This document shows positions 1 through 6,450 of a stretch of 10,104 nt of DNA, piece after piece (positions within the stretch are counted from its first letter, which is position 1; each line of letters starts with the position of its first letter). The position numbers and the translations under genes were made by a program. The notes beneath the pieces are model-generated. The model saw only the letters and a list, made by a program, of their open reading frames with translations, searched no databases and was not told the origin of the DNA. The stretch is from Nitrosospira sp. (GTDB lineage: Bacteria; Pseudomonadota; Gammaproteobacteria; Burkholderiales; Nitrosomonadaceae). The stretch is taken from NCBI GenBank assembly GCA_030453055.1, contig JAKDLC010000051.1:1-10104 (forward strand), read 5' to 3'.

Positions 1-1344
1 CTGGTGATGGTGTTTGGCGCCATCATGCCGGCCTTTGTCGGCTTCGCCAACTGGCAGATACCGATGATGATCGGCGCGCCGGATATGGCGTTCGCCCGCA
101 TGAACAACTGGAGCTTCTGGCTGCTGCCGCCGGCGGCGCTGTTGCTGATAGGCTCGTTCTTCGTACCGGGCGGCGCGCCCGCGGGTGGCTGGACGATTTA
201 TCCGCCGTTGTCGGTGCAAATGGGTATGGGTATGGATATGGGCATATTCGCTCTCCATATCATGGGCGCTTCTTCCATCATGGGATCGATCAACATCATC
301 ACCACCATTCTCAACATGCGCGCGCCGGGCATGACGATGATGAAAATGCCGTTGTTCGTCTGGACCTGGCTGATTACGGCGTATCTGCTGGTCATGGTGA
401 TGCCGGTGCTGGCGGGTGCGGTTACCATGCTGCTGACCGACCGCAATTTTGGCACCAACTTCTTTAACGCGGCAGGCGGGGGCGACCCGGTGATGTTCCA
501 GCATATTTTCTGGTTCTTCGGGCACCCGGAAGTCTATATCATGATTCTGCCGGCATTCGGCATCGTCTCGGAAATCATCCCGACCTTTGCGCGCAAGCCG
601 TTGTTCGGCTATTCCTCGATGGTATACGCTACCGCGTCCATCGCCATTCTGTCCTGCATCGTCTGGGCGCACCATATGTTCACCGTCGGCATGCCGGTAA
701 CCGGACAGCTGTTTTTCATGTACGCCACCATGCTGATCGCGATACCAACCGGCGTGAAAGTCTTCAACTGGACCGCCACCATGTGGCGCGGTTCCATGAC
801 CTTCGAAACGCCCATGCTGTTCGCCATCGGTTTTATTTTCCTGTTTACTATTGGCGGACTCAGCGGCGTAATATGTGCGATCGTTCCGATTGATATCCAG
901 GTACAGGATACCTACTATGTGATTGCGCACTTCCATTACGTCTTGGTATCGGGCGCATTGTTCGGGATATTTGGCGGGGCGTACTACTGGCTGCCGAAAT
1001 GGACCGGCCACATGTACGATGAAACGCTGGGCAAAGTGCATTTCTGGATGTCGATGTTCTTTTTCAACCTTGCCTTCTTTGTGCAGCACTTCCTGGGGCT
1101 GGCGGGCATGCCGCGCCGTATTCCCGACTACGCGCTCCAGTTCGCCGATTTCAACATGATTTCCAGCATCGGCGCCTTCGGATTTGGCTTTAGCCAACTG
1201 CTTTTCCTCTACGTGGTGTTGAAATGCATCCGTGGCGGAGCGAAAGCACCGGCAAGCCCTTGGGAAGGCGCTAAAACATTGGAGTGGACATTGCCATCGC
1301 CGGCGCCCTACCATAGCTTCGAGACGCCTCCGGTCGTCAGGTAG
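1..1344 (+). CDS. ctaD: Cytochrome c oxidase subunit I, aa3 type (5'-truncated)
   Basis: This is the catalytic subunit of the haem-copper oxidase, which reduces O2 to water and pumps protons in the inner membrane. The reading frame is open from base 1, so the start lies upstream. The first transmembrane region with the N-terminal haem a histidine is missing, roughly 75-90 residues by comparison with the family. The CuB/Tyr motif HPEVY is at 523-537 (His at 523, cross-linked Tyr at 535). The CuB histidine pair HH is at 670-675. The K-channel lysine in TGVKV is at 757. The haem a3 and haem a histidines of HFH are at 928 and 934. The Met-rich stretch around 210-275 fits betaproteobacterial subunit I. 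The gene heads the oxidase assembly cluster and the 37-residue ORF follows 17 bases after its stop. Family identity is essentially certain. Confidence 0.97.
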   Translation: MVMVFGAIMPAFVGFANWQIPMMIGAPDMAFARMNNWSFWLLPPAALLLIGSFFVPGGAPAGGWTIYPPLSVQMGMGMDMGIFALHIMGASSIMGSINIITTILNMRAPGMTMMKMPLFVWTWLITAYLLVMVMPVLAGAVTMLLTDRNFGTNFFNAAGGGDPVMFQHIFWFFGHPEVYIMILPAFGIVSEIIPTFARKPLFGYSSMVYATASIAILSCIVWAHHMFTVGMPVTGQLFFMYATMLIAIPTGVKVFNWTATMWRGSMTFETPMLFAIGFIFLFTIGGLSGVICAIVPIDIQVQDTYYVIAHFHYVLVSGALFGIFGGAYYWLPKWTGHMYDETLGKVHFWMSMFFFNLAFFVQHFLGLAGMPRRIPDYALQFADFNMISSIGAFGFGFSQLLFLYVVLKCIRGGAKAPASPWEGAKTLEWTLPSPAPYHSFETPPVVR

Positions 1345-1361
1345 TTTATAACGGGCACGTA

Positions 1362-1475
1362 ATGGGTATGCCAGCGGAAGACGCGGAAAGAAGGCGTGGA
1401 GCAGTCAGAACAGCGCTGATTCTGCTGGCGATCGTAGTTGGAATTTTTCTCGCAGTCATTATAAAAAACTGGTAA
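1362..1475 (+). CDS. Cytochrome oxidase small assembly-type protein, 37 aa, single TM helix
   Basis: A short ORF from ATG 1362 to TAA 1473-1475 encodes 37 residues. It has a charged N-terminus (MGMPAEDAERRRG), one hydrophobic helix at about residues 18-34 and a KNW tail, predicting a cytoplasmic N-terminus and one membrane span. The A of its TAA stop is also the A of the ctaG ATG, so the two genes overlap by one base and are probably translationally coupled. Small single-helix proteins between ctaD and ctaG are annotated in many betaproteobacteria as 'cytochrome oxidase small assembly protein'; position, size and charge pattern match. No strong Shine-Dalgarno is visible. The biochemical role is not shown by the sequence; helping CuB insertion by CtaG is inferred from position only. 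Confidence 0.75.
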   Translation: MGMPAEDAERRRGAVRTALILLAIVVGIFLAVIIKNW

Positions 1476-2047
1476 TGAATGTAATCCAGGCCAATTCCGT
1501 ATTAATGAAAAAGCTGCTGATTATTACAGTGGCCATGTTTGGCTTCGGCTTTGCGTTGGTACCGTTTTATGAGAAGATTTGCGAGGTTACGGGTATCAAT
1601 AATCTGCTGCAGGCGGATACGCTGGCGGAAAATACACAGATCGATACCAGCCGTTGGGTAACCGTACAGCTGGATGCCAATACGCGCGGATTGCCATGGC
1701 AATTCAAACCGCTTCAATCCAGCGTGCGCGTCCATCCCGGTGAATTGGTTCAGGTGATGTACGAAGTCAGGAATAACTCCAATCGGGAGATCAACGGGCA
1801 GGCAATACCGAGTTACAGTCCGCAGTTGCTTGTAAAGCATTTGAAGAAACTGGAGTGCTTCTGTTTCACCAAACAGGTATTAAAACCGAACGAGGTCAGG
1901 CAGATGCCGGTTCAATTCATGATTGAACCTGGTTTGCCGGCAGATTATGGCAGCGTGGTCATTTCGTATACTTTTTTTGAGCTTGGAAGTGACAATGTTG
2001 CGGGTGCGGAAGACGCGCGTACGGGGAGCAAGGCGAAACGGAGTTGA
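1475..2047 (+). CDS. ctaG: Cytochrome c oxidase assembly protein CtaG/Cox11 (CuB insertion)
   Basis: Cox11-family copper chaperone that delivers Cu(I) to the CuB site of subunit I. The 190 residues form a short cytoplasmic N-terminus, one transmembrane helix at about residues 13-31 and a periplasmic immunoglobulin-like domain. Visible hallmarks are the juxtamembrane VPFYEKICEVTG with conserved Cys36, and the copper-binding ECFCF motif with Cys128 and Cys130 (codons at 1856 and 1862). Length is normal for the bacterial family. ATG 1475 overlaps the stop of the upstream 37-aa gene. An in-frame ATG at 1505 (MKKLL) is an alternative start that would keep the helix, and no clear Shine-Dalgarno separates the two. 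The downstream gene overlaps this stop by four bases. Confidence 0.96.
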   Translation: MNVIQANSVLMKKLLIITVAMFGFGFALVPFYEKICEVTGINNLLQADTLAENTQIDTSRWVTVQLDANTRGLPWQFKPLQSSVRVHPGELVQVMYEVRNNSNREINGQAIPSYSPQLLVKHLKKLECFCFTKQVLKPNEVRQMPVQFMIEPGLPADYGSVVISYTFFELGSDNVAGAEDARTGSKAKRS

Positions 2048-2253
2048 AAGACAGCAGTGAGAAACCGGCTAAGGGGACATTCTTACAGGCGATGAAAGCG
2101 GTAGCCTGGGCTTTCTTTGGTGTCCGGAAACATACCGATCACGACCATGATGCGGCGACCTTGGCAATGGGGCAGGTGATTATTGCTGGCATCATTGGGG
2201 CGGCGCTGTTTGTGGTGGGCGTGCTATTGCTGGTCAAATTTGTGACAAGTTAA
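2044..2253 (+). CDS. DUF2970 family small membrane protein
   Basis: A 69-residue protein read from a TTG start whose bases overlap the ctaG stop (TTGA arrangement), implying translational coupling; an AAGG at about 2030-2033 could serve as Shine-Dalgarno. The N-terminal half carries KGTFLQAMKAVAWAFFGVRK, typical of DUF2970, followed by a His/Asp-rich stretch with His30, His33 and His35. A C-terminal transmembrane helix spans about residues 43-66. DUF2970 genes commonly lie between ctaG and coxC in betaproteobacteria, which supports a link to oxidase biogenesis, but no function has been assigned that I know of. The histidines could bind metal; that is speculation. Confidence 0.85.
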   Translation: MKDSSEKPAKGTFLQAMKAVAWAFFGVRKHTDHDHDAATLAMGQVIIAGIIGAALFVVGVLLLVKFVTS

Positions 2254-2286
2254 AAAATTAATTACATTACACGCGGGAGAAAGAGC

Positions 2287-3144
2287 ATGAGCCAAGAAGC
2301 AGGTCACGGTCACTACTACGTTCCAGCACCATCGACCTATCCGATGACCGGGTCGATAGCGCTATTATTCATGGGTTTCGGTGCGGCATTTTCAGTCAAC
2401 AGACTTCCGATCGGTTATGTGCTGCTGACCATTGGCTTTTGCATTCTCTTTTATATGTGTTTTGTCTGGTTCCGTACGGTTGCGCGGGAGAGTGAAAGCG
2501 GCAAGTTCAACGAGCAGGTGGATAAATCGTTTCGCTGGGGCATGAGCTGGTTCATTTTTTCCGAAGTCATGTTTTTTGCCGCCTTCTTTGGGGCGCTGTT
2601 CTACATGCGGATCTTTTCGATCCCCTGGCTTTCTGACCTGGAGCATAAAATCCTGTGGCCGGATTTCACCGGCGATTGGCCTACGGCCGGCCCGGGAATC
2701 ACCGAGAAGTTCATGCCCATGGGCCCTTGGGGTCTTCCGGCAATCAATACCGTGATACTGCTGACATCGGGTGTGACCGTTACCTGGGCGCACTGGGCGC
2801 TTAAGCTGAACAAGCGCGGGCAACTGAAACTGGGTTTGTTTCTGACGTTTGCTCTGGGGTTTCTCTTTGTCGGCCTGCAGGCGTACGAGTATGGTCATGC
2901 TTATACCGAACTCAACCTCAAACTCACGACCGGCGCCTATGGTGCGTCATTTTTCATGCTGACCGGTTTTCACGGCTTCCATGTGACGGTGGGTTCCATC
3001 ATGGTGTTCGTCATATGGTGCCGCGTACTGGCAGGCCACTTCACGCCCGAAAATCATTTTGGCTTTGAGGGGGTCGCCTGGTATTGGCACTTTGTGGACG
3101 TGGTCTGGCTTGGATTGTTTATTTTTGTTTATTGGCTGATATAA
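2287..3144 (+). CDS. ctaE: Cytochrome c oxidase subunit III
   Basis: Non-catalytic core subunit III of aa3 oxidase, 285 residues, with hydrophobic segments consistent with seven transmembrane helices. A good Shine-Dalgarno, GGGAGA at 2275-2280, sits six bases before ATG 2287. The N-terminus HGHYYVPAPSTYP is typical of betaproteobacterial subunit III. The conserved membrane glutamate is Glu93 in FSEVMFF. The later GFHGFHVTVGS and WYWHFVDVVWL segments are family signatures. In the known family this subunit stabilises the core and keeps proton uptake through the D channel efficient. It follows the DUF2970 gene after 33 bases and is probably co-transcribed with ctaD and ctaG. The gene is also called coxC. 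Confidence 0.97.
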   Translation: MSQEAGHGHYYVPAPSTYPMTGSIALLFMGFGAAFSVNRLPIGYVLLTIGFCILFYMCFVWFRTVARESESGKFNEQVDKSFRWGMSWFIFSEVMFFAAFFGALFYMRIFSIPWLSDLEHKILWPDFTGDWPTAGPGITEKFMPMGPWGLPAINTVILLTSGVTVTWAHWALKLNKRGQLKLGLFLTFALGFLFVGLQAYEYGHAYTELNLKLTTGAYGASFFMLTGFHGFHVTVGSIMVFVIWCRVLAGHFTPENHFGFEGVAWYWHFVDVVWLGLFIFVYWLI

Positions 3145-3160
3145 ACAGCTATCCTAAACA

Positions 3161-3217
3161 GCCTGTCCGGACTTGAAGGATCGAACCTGTTCATCCGGTT
3201 GCTTTAAGCTGACAGGC
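3161..3217. repeat. Weak inverted repeat between convergent genes
   Basis: GCCTGTC at 3161-3167 is matched by GACAGGC at 3211-3217, with a 43-base interval, in the 75-base gap between the ends of the converging subunit III and DUF2909 genes. It could close a bidirectional termination structure, but the loop is long and neither side has a T-tract, so this role is only a possibility. Confidence 0.25.
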
Positions 3218-3219
3218 GG

Positions 3220-3414
3220 CTAGAGCGGGATGAAGCCCAGATAGGTCCCCAGCATCAGGAGGCCGAACAGAAGAAGCGACAAACTAATGCGAAGGGTCAG
3301 AGACTTGACTGTGCGCGTTCCCTGCCCCTTGTCCTTGACCAAGTAATACATAGCGGACGCCAGGCTGGCGAGTATGAAGAAAAACAGAAATAGTATGACG
3401 GCAGTCTTTAACAT
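3220..3414 (-). CDS. Twin transmembrane protein, DUF2909 family
   Basis: A 64-residue protein starting at MLKTAVILFLF, with two transmembrane helices (about residues 3-24 and 42-61). The connecting loop YYLVKDKGQGTRTVKSLTLR contains the family's characteristic KDKG and TR..K.LT.R pattern. The frame is open upstream to another ATG (start 3447, 11 extra residues). The start at 3414 is preferred because an AGGA on the minus strand (3420-3423) sits five bases ahead of it and the shorter form matches the family's usual N-terminus. It is the only minus-strand gene inside the oxidase block, convergent with subunit III and divergent from surf1. A reversed DUF2909 gene here is familiar from other betaproteobacterial clusters. 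Its molecular function is unknown. Confidence 0.87.
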   Translation of the reverse strand: MLKTAVILFLFFFILASLASAMYYLVKDKGQGTRTVKSLTLRISLSLLLFGLLMLGTYLGFIPL

Positions 3415-3474
3415 TTTATTCCTGTAACTATTAGGGTCCGGGAACAAGTTTAGCCGAGTTCCGCATACTATCCA

Positions 3475-4206
3475 ATGACTATTTCAGGCTGGCGCTTTAC
3501 GCCGCGATTATGGTCAACAGTGGCGGCGGCGGTTGTCATAGTAATCATGCTGCAACTTGGCAACTGGCAACTATCCCGAGCCCAGGAAAAGGAATCGAGA
3601 CAGGAGCGGCTTGACATGCTCTCGCGGCAGCCGGCGGTAGCGTTGCCCACGATTCCGGTCAAACTCGAGGATTTTCAGTACCGTGGGGTTGAAGTGCGCG
3701 GCGTGTATTTACCAAAGCACACGATTTATCTGGATAATAAGATACACCAAGGAGTTGCGGGCTATCACGTCATCACTCCGCTAAGAATTGATACAAGTTC
3801 CATGGTTGTTCTGGTGAATAGAGGCTGGGTGGCCGCAGACCGCGACCGGAGCAAATTGCCGCAGGTATCTACACCCGAGGGTACAGTCGCTGTTTCAGGA
3901 ATTGCGACGGCAGCGGTACAGAAAACGCTGGAGCTTTCAAAAGAGATGGTGTCGGGCCAGGTTTGGGGCAACCTCGATCTGGAGCGTTACCGCGATGCGA
4001 CAGGGTTGACGCTACAGCCCATAATGATACTGCAACAGGATGATGTTAAGGACGGCTTAGTGCGTCAGTGGGCCCGCCCGGATTCGGGTTCCGCCAGGAA
4101 TCTTGGCTACGCGTTTCAATGGTTCGCCATGGCGCTGGCCGTATTGATTATTTATTTGGTGTTAAGTGTCAAACGAGAGCGCTCCAAAAGCAACCAGAAC
4201 AAATAG
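3475..4206 (+). CDS. surf1: SURF1-family cytochrome oxidase assembly protein
   Basis: SURF1/Shy1-type inner-membrane protein, 243 residues, which in characterised homologues helps place haem a in subunit I. The layout is classic: an N-terminal helix at about residues 13-30 followed by LGNWQLSRAQEK (28-39), a large periplasmic domain containing GVYLPKHTIYLDN and VLVNRGWVAADR, and a C-terminal helix at about 214-231 introduced by LGYAFQWFAMA. ATG 3475 is used because it leaves a normal-length N-terminus (GWRFTP is conserved); no convincing Shine-Dalgarno precedes it. It lies 60 bases from the divergent DUF2909 start, so its promoter should be in that short gap. Its 3' end overlaps the next gene by 41 bases in a different frame. 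Confidence 0.94.
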   Translation: MTISGWRFTPRLWSTVAAAVVIVIMLQLGNWQLSRAQEKESRQERLDMLSRQPAVALPTIPVKLEDFQYRGVEVRGVYLPKHTIYLDNKIHQGVAGYHVITPLRIDTSSMVVLVNRGWVAADRDRSKLPQVSTPEGTVAVSGIATAAVQKTLELSKEMVSGQVWGNLDLERYRDATGLTLQPIMILQQDDVKDGLVRQWARPDSGSARNLGYAFQWFAMALAVLIIYLVLSVKRERSKSNQNK

Positions 4207-4780
4207 GCGTACGCTGATTTTATTGCTGGTAGTGATGTGCGCGCCCATTATCGCTTCTTACACACTCTATTTTTGGGAGGTAAGACCCTCCAGCGTCAAT
4301 TACGGTGAATTGCTCGAAGTTAAACCCCTGGTGGGTAACGCTCTGAATCAATCCGACAATACCATTTTCCGAATGCGTCAGCTACGCGGCAAGTGGGTGT
4401 TGCTGTCGGTGGATTCGGGAAAATGCGATGAGCAATGCCGCCAAAAACTATATTACATGCGTCAGGTGCGCACGATGCAAAATGCGGAGAAGGATCGAAT
4501 AGAACGGGTTTGGCTGATCGACGATAATGAAGCGCCTGACCCGAAAATTGCGGAGGAGTTCAAAGGTACGCGGTTTATAAGCGCCAAGGATAGCGAATTA
4601 CTCGCGGAGATTCCGGCAACGGCATCGCAACGGGATCACATCTACGTCATAGATCCTATCTCGAATTTGATGATGCGTTTTCCAAAGAATGCGGATCCCT
4701 CCAAGATGGCAAAAGATATCAAGCGGTTACTCAAGGTTTCTCAATTGGAACACGCGATGGGGACGGATGCAAAACACTGA
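4166..4780 (+). CDS. Membrane-anchored thioredoxin-like protein with Sco-like CxxxC and DH motifs
   Basis: A 204-residue protein with a GTG start inside the end of surf1. A basic N-terminus (TRTNRRT) precedes one transmembrane helix (about residues 16-36), predicting a periplasmic C-terminal domain. The soluble part reads LRGKWVLLSVDSGKCDEQC, comparable to the LKGKxxLLFFGYTHCPxxC strand-turn-helix of Sco proteins. Cys87 and Cys91 have exact CxxxC spacing. Near the C-terminus, DHIYVIDP with His158 parallels the Sco histidine region, here with about four residues fewer between DH and the Tyr. Other ATGs lie at or beyond the helix, so GTG 4166 is favoured despite the 41-base overlap. Homologues between surf1 and ctaA/ctaB in betaproteobacteria are usually listed as hypothetical or vaguely as an oxidase protein. 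A copper-handling or thiol-redox role is my inference. Confidence 0.8.
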   Translation: MSNESAPKATRTNRRTLILLLVVMCAPIIASYTLYFWEVRPSSVNYGELLEVKPLVGNALNQSDNTIFRMRQLRGKWVLLSVDSGKCDEQCRQKLYYMRQVRTMQNAEKDRIERVWLIDDNEAPDPKIAEEFKGTRFISAKDSELLAEIPATASQRDHIYVIDPISNLMMRFPKNADPSKMAKDIKRLLKVSQLEHAMGTDAKH

Positions 4781-4810
4781 GATGTATCCATAGCCGCTAG
4801 TTTGGCAAAC

Positions 4811-4820
4811 CGCACGTGCG
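4811..4820. promoter_or_regulatory. Perfect 10-bp palindrome upstream of ctaB
   Basis: CGCACGTGCG is a perfect palindrome in the 151-base gap between the Sco-like gene and ctaB. It could be an operator half or a chance event in GC-rich DNA. No matching second copy was seen nearby. Confidence 0.2.
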
Positions 4821-4864
4821 ATGGGTAATAAATAGATAATAGACCGCAAGTAATTTGCTTCAAT

Positions 4865-4883
4865 TTCTCAAAATTTTCTCAAA
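4865..4883. repeat. Short direct repeat TTCTCAAA with 11-bp period upstream of ctaB
   Basis: TTCTCAAA occurs at 4865-4872 and again at 4876-4883, about one helical turn apart, within an AT-rich tract 49 bases ahead of the ctaB ATG. The spacing would suit two protein contacts on the same DNA face, but low-complexity sequence could also explain it. Confidence 0.25.
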
Positions 4884-4931
4884 GTCGGTTAATAGCAGGT
4901 TCCTGCCTGCAATGAATTAGGAGATGAAGTC

Positions 4932-5825
4932 ATGGCCACCAGTCTGGTTTTTCAGCAAACCGCTTCGCGTATACAGGAATTTTACCGCCTGACCAAACCG
5001 AGAGTCGTATCGCTCATCGTTTTTACCGCATTTATCGGCATGTTTCTGTCGGTCCCCGGGGCGGTTCCTTTGGATGCGCTGGTATTTGGCACGTTGGGAA
5101 TTGCGCTCGTCGCCGGCGCGGCCGCGGCGGTAAACTGTCTGGTGGAACAAAAGCTCGACGCCGTTATGGCGCGCACGCGCGGCAGGCCCTTGCCACGGGG
5201 AAAAGTGACCTCACCCGAAACCCTCTTCTTTTTGGCGTTGATCGGCGGCACTGGCCTGTTGATCCTTCACCAACTGGTGAATCCGCTGACGATGTGGCTT
5301 ACGCTCGGCACCTTTGTTGGTTACGCCATTATCTACACTGTCATACTGAAACCCATGACTCCGCAGAATATCGTCATTGGCGGTGCTTCCGGCGCCATGC
5401 CGCCCGTACTGGGCTGGGCGGCCGTGACGGGTGAAGTAACCGCCGACGCGCTGCTGCTGTTTCTCATTATCTTCGCGTGGACGCCTCCTCATTTCTGGGC
5501 GCTGGCGCTCTACCGCAAGCTGGAATACGCGAAAGTCGGCATGCCGATGCTGCCGGTAACCCATGGCGACAAATTCACCCGTTTGCATGTCCTGCTGTAC
5601 ACGCTGATACTCATCGGCGTGACATTGATGCCTTACGCTACGCAGATGAGCGGGCTCATCTACCTGGCCGGCGCAGTGGCGCTGGATGCAGTATTTCTAT
5701 ATTACGCAGTAAAAATCTACGTGGATTATAGTGACCAGATTGCACGAAAGGCTTTTCGCTATTCAATCTTTTATCTGGCCGCCTTGTTTACCGTACTGCT
5801 GGTGGATCATTATCTCCGTTTCTGA
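4932..5825 (+). CDS. ctaB: Protohaem IX farnesyltransferase (haem O synthase)
   Basis: UbiA-superfamily prenyltransferase that attaches a farnesyl group to haem B to make haem O, the precursor of haem A. It has 297 residues with about nine hydrophobic segments, a normal length. The start is supported by AGGAG just upstream (4919-4923) and by the family-like N-terminus with [11 protein letters not shown] (residues 18-28). The first prenyl-diphosphate/Mg motif is [15 protein letters not shown] at residues 68-82 (Asn68, Glu72, Asp76, Arg81), the form usual in betaproteobacterial CtaB. The [11 protein letters not shown] signature follows mid-protein. A 151-base gap precedes it with no room for ctaA, so it may have its own promoter. 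The sco gene starts 10 bases after its stop. Confidence 0.96.
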   Translation: MATSLVFQQTASRIQEFYRLTKPRVVSLIVFTAFIGMFLSVPGAVPLDALVFGTLGIALVAGAAAAVNCLVEQKLDAVMARTRGRPLPRGKVTSPETLFFLALIGGTGLLILHQLVNPLTMWLTLGTFVGYAIIYTVILKPMTPQNIVIGGASGAMPPVLGWAAVTGEVTADALLLFLIIFAWTPPHFWALALYRKLEYAKVGMPMLPVTHGDKFTRLHVLLYTLILIGVTLMPYATQMSGLIYLAGAVALDAVFLYYAVKIYVDYSDQIARKAFRYSIFYLAALFTVLLVDHYLRF

Positions 5826-5835
5826 TTGGGTTTTC

Positions 5836-6435
5836 ATGAGGCGTCATCGTTTCTACGCGATCGTAGTATGGTCGATGACGCTTTTCCTGGTGGGTTGCGG
5901 TAATGCCGTAAAGCCAACGTTTCTCTCAACGGATATCACGGGCGCCGATTTCGGCAGGGATTTCGAGCTAACTGACCCCACGGGTGAGACCCGTTCGCTG
6001 GCCGACTTCAAGGGTAAGGCCATCGTATTATTTTTTGGCTACACGCATTGCCCCGATATGTGTCCCGCCACCATGGGGCAACTTGCCGCCGCCATGCAGA
6101 AACTGGGCAAGGATGCGGCGCGTGTGCAAGTGTTATTCGTTACGGTAGACCCGGAACGCGACACCCCCGCGCAGCTCAAGCAATATTTGTCCGCGTTCAA
6201 TCCCTCATTCCTGGGTCTATCCGGTGATGCACAGGCAACGAAGGATATCGCCAATGAATTCAAGGTTGTGTATCAGAAGCAGGCGGGGCAGTCTCCGGAC
6301 CATCACACGATGGACCACTCCACCGGCACTTATATCTTTGATCCCAAGGGAAAATTGAGACTATACGTAAGCAATGGCGCAACTGGCGATGTCTTTGCGC
6401 AAGATATCGCAGAACTGCTGAGGACAGCGGGATAG
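5836..6435 (+). CDS. sco1: Sco1/SenC/PrrC-family copper chaperone, lipoprotein
   Basis: Thioredoxin-fold copper chaperone that in characterised homologues metallates the CuA site of subunit II. From ATG 5836 the protein has 199 residues. A basic N-terminus (MRRHR), a hydrophobic stretch and the lipobox LVGC (Cys at about residue 20) predict a lipid-anchored periplasmic protein. The copper ligands are visible: Cys72 and Cys76 in HCPDMC (codons at 6049 and 6061) and His161 in MDHS. The VTVDPERDTP segment is a family signature. The frame is open upstream to a GTG at 5731, but that start would overlap ctaB by 95 bases and bury the signal peptide, so it was not used. The gene ends 15 bases before the convergent FAD oxidase. 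Confidence 0.95.
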   Translation: MRRHRFYAIVVWSMTLFLVGCGNAVKPTFLSTDITGADFGRDFELTDPTGETRSLADFKGKAIVLFFGYTHCPDMCPATMGQLAAAMQKLGKDAARVQVLFVTVDPERDTPAQLKQYLSAFNPSFLGLSGDAQATKDIANEFKVVYQKQAGQSPDHHTMDHSTGTYIFDPKGKLRLYVSNGATGDVFAQDIAELLRTAG

Positions 6436-6450
6436 CAGGTGCTAATCAGG

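Noticed and set aside
210..275. Methionine-rich stretch in subunit I suggesting metal binding
   Set aside because: Met-rich [13 protein letters not shown] sequence at this position is usual in betaproteobacterial CtaD and precedes the conserved [10 protein letters not shown] helix.
2392..2898. 168-codon antisense ORF within the subunit III gene
   Set aside because: Composition is that of a shadow frame opposite a strongly conserved gene, with no recognisable domain or plausible start signal.
3415..3447. Eleven-residue extension of the DUF2909 protein
   Set aside because: The shorter start has a well-spaced AGGA and the expected family N-terminus; the extension is polar and unsupported.
5731..5835. 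Upstream GTG start for sco, adding 35 residues
   Set aside because: It would overlap ctaB by 95 bases and place a Trp/Cys-rich, non-family sequence before a clear lipoprotein signal peptide that starts at ATG 5836.
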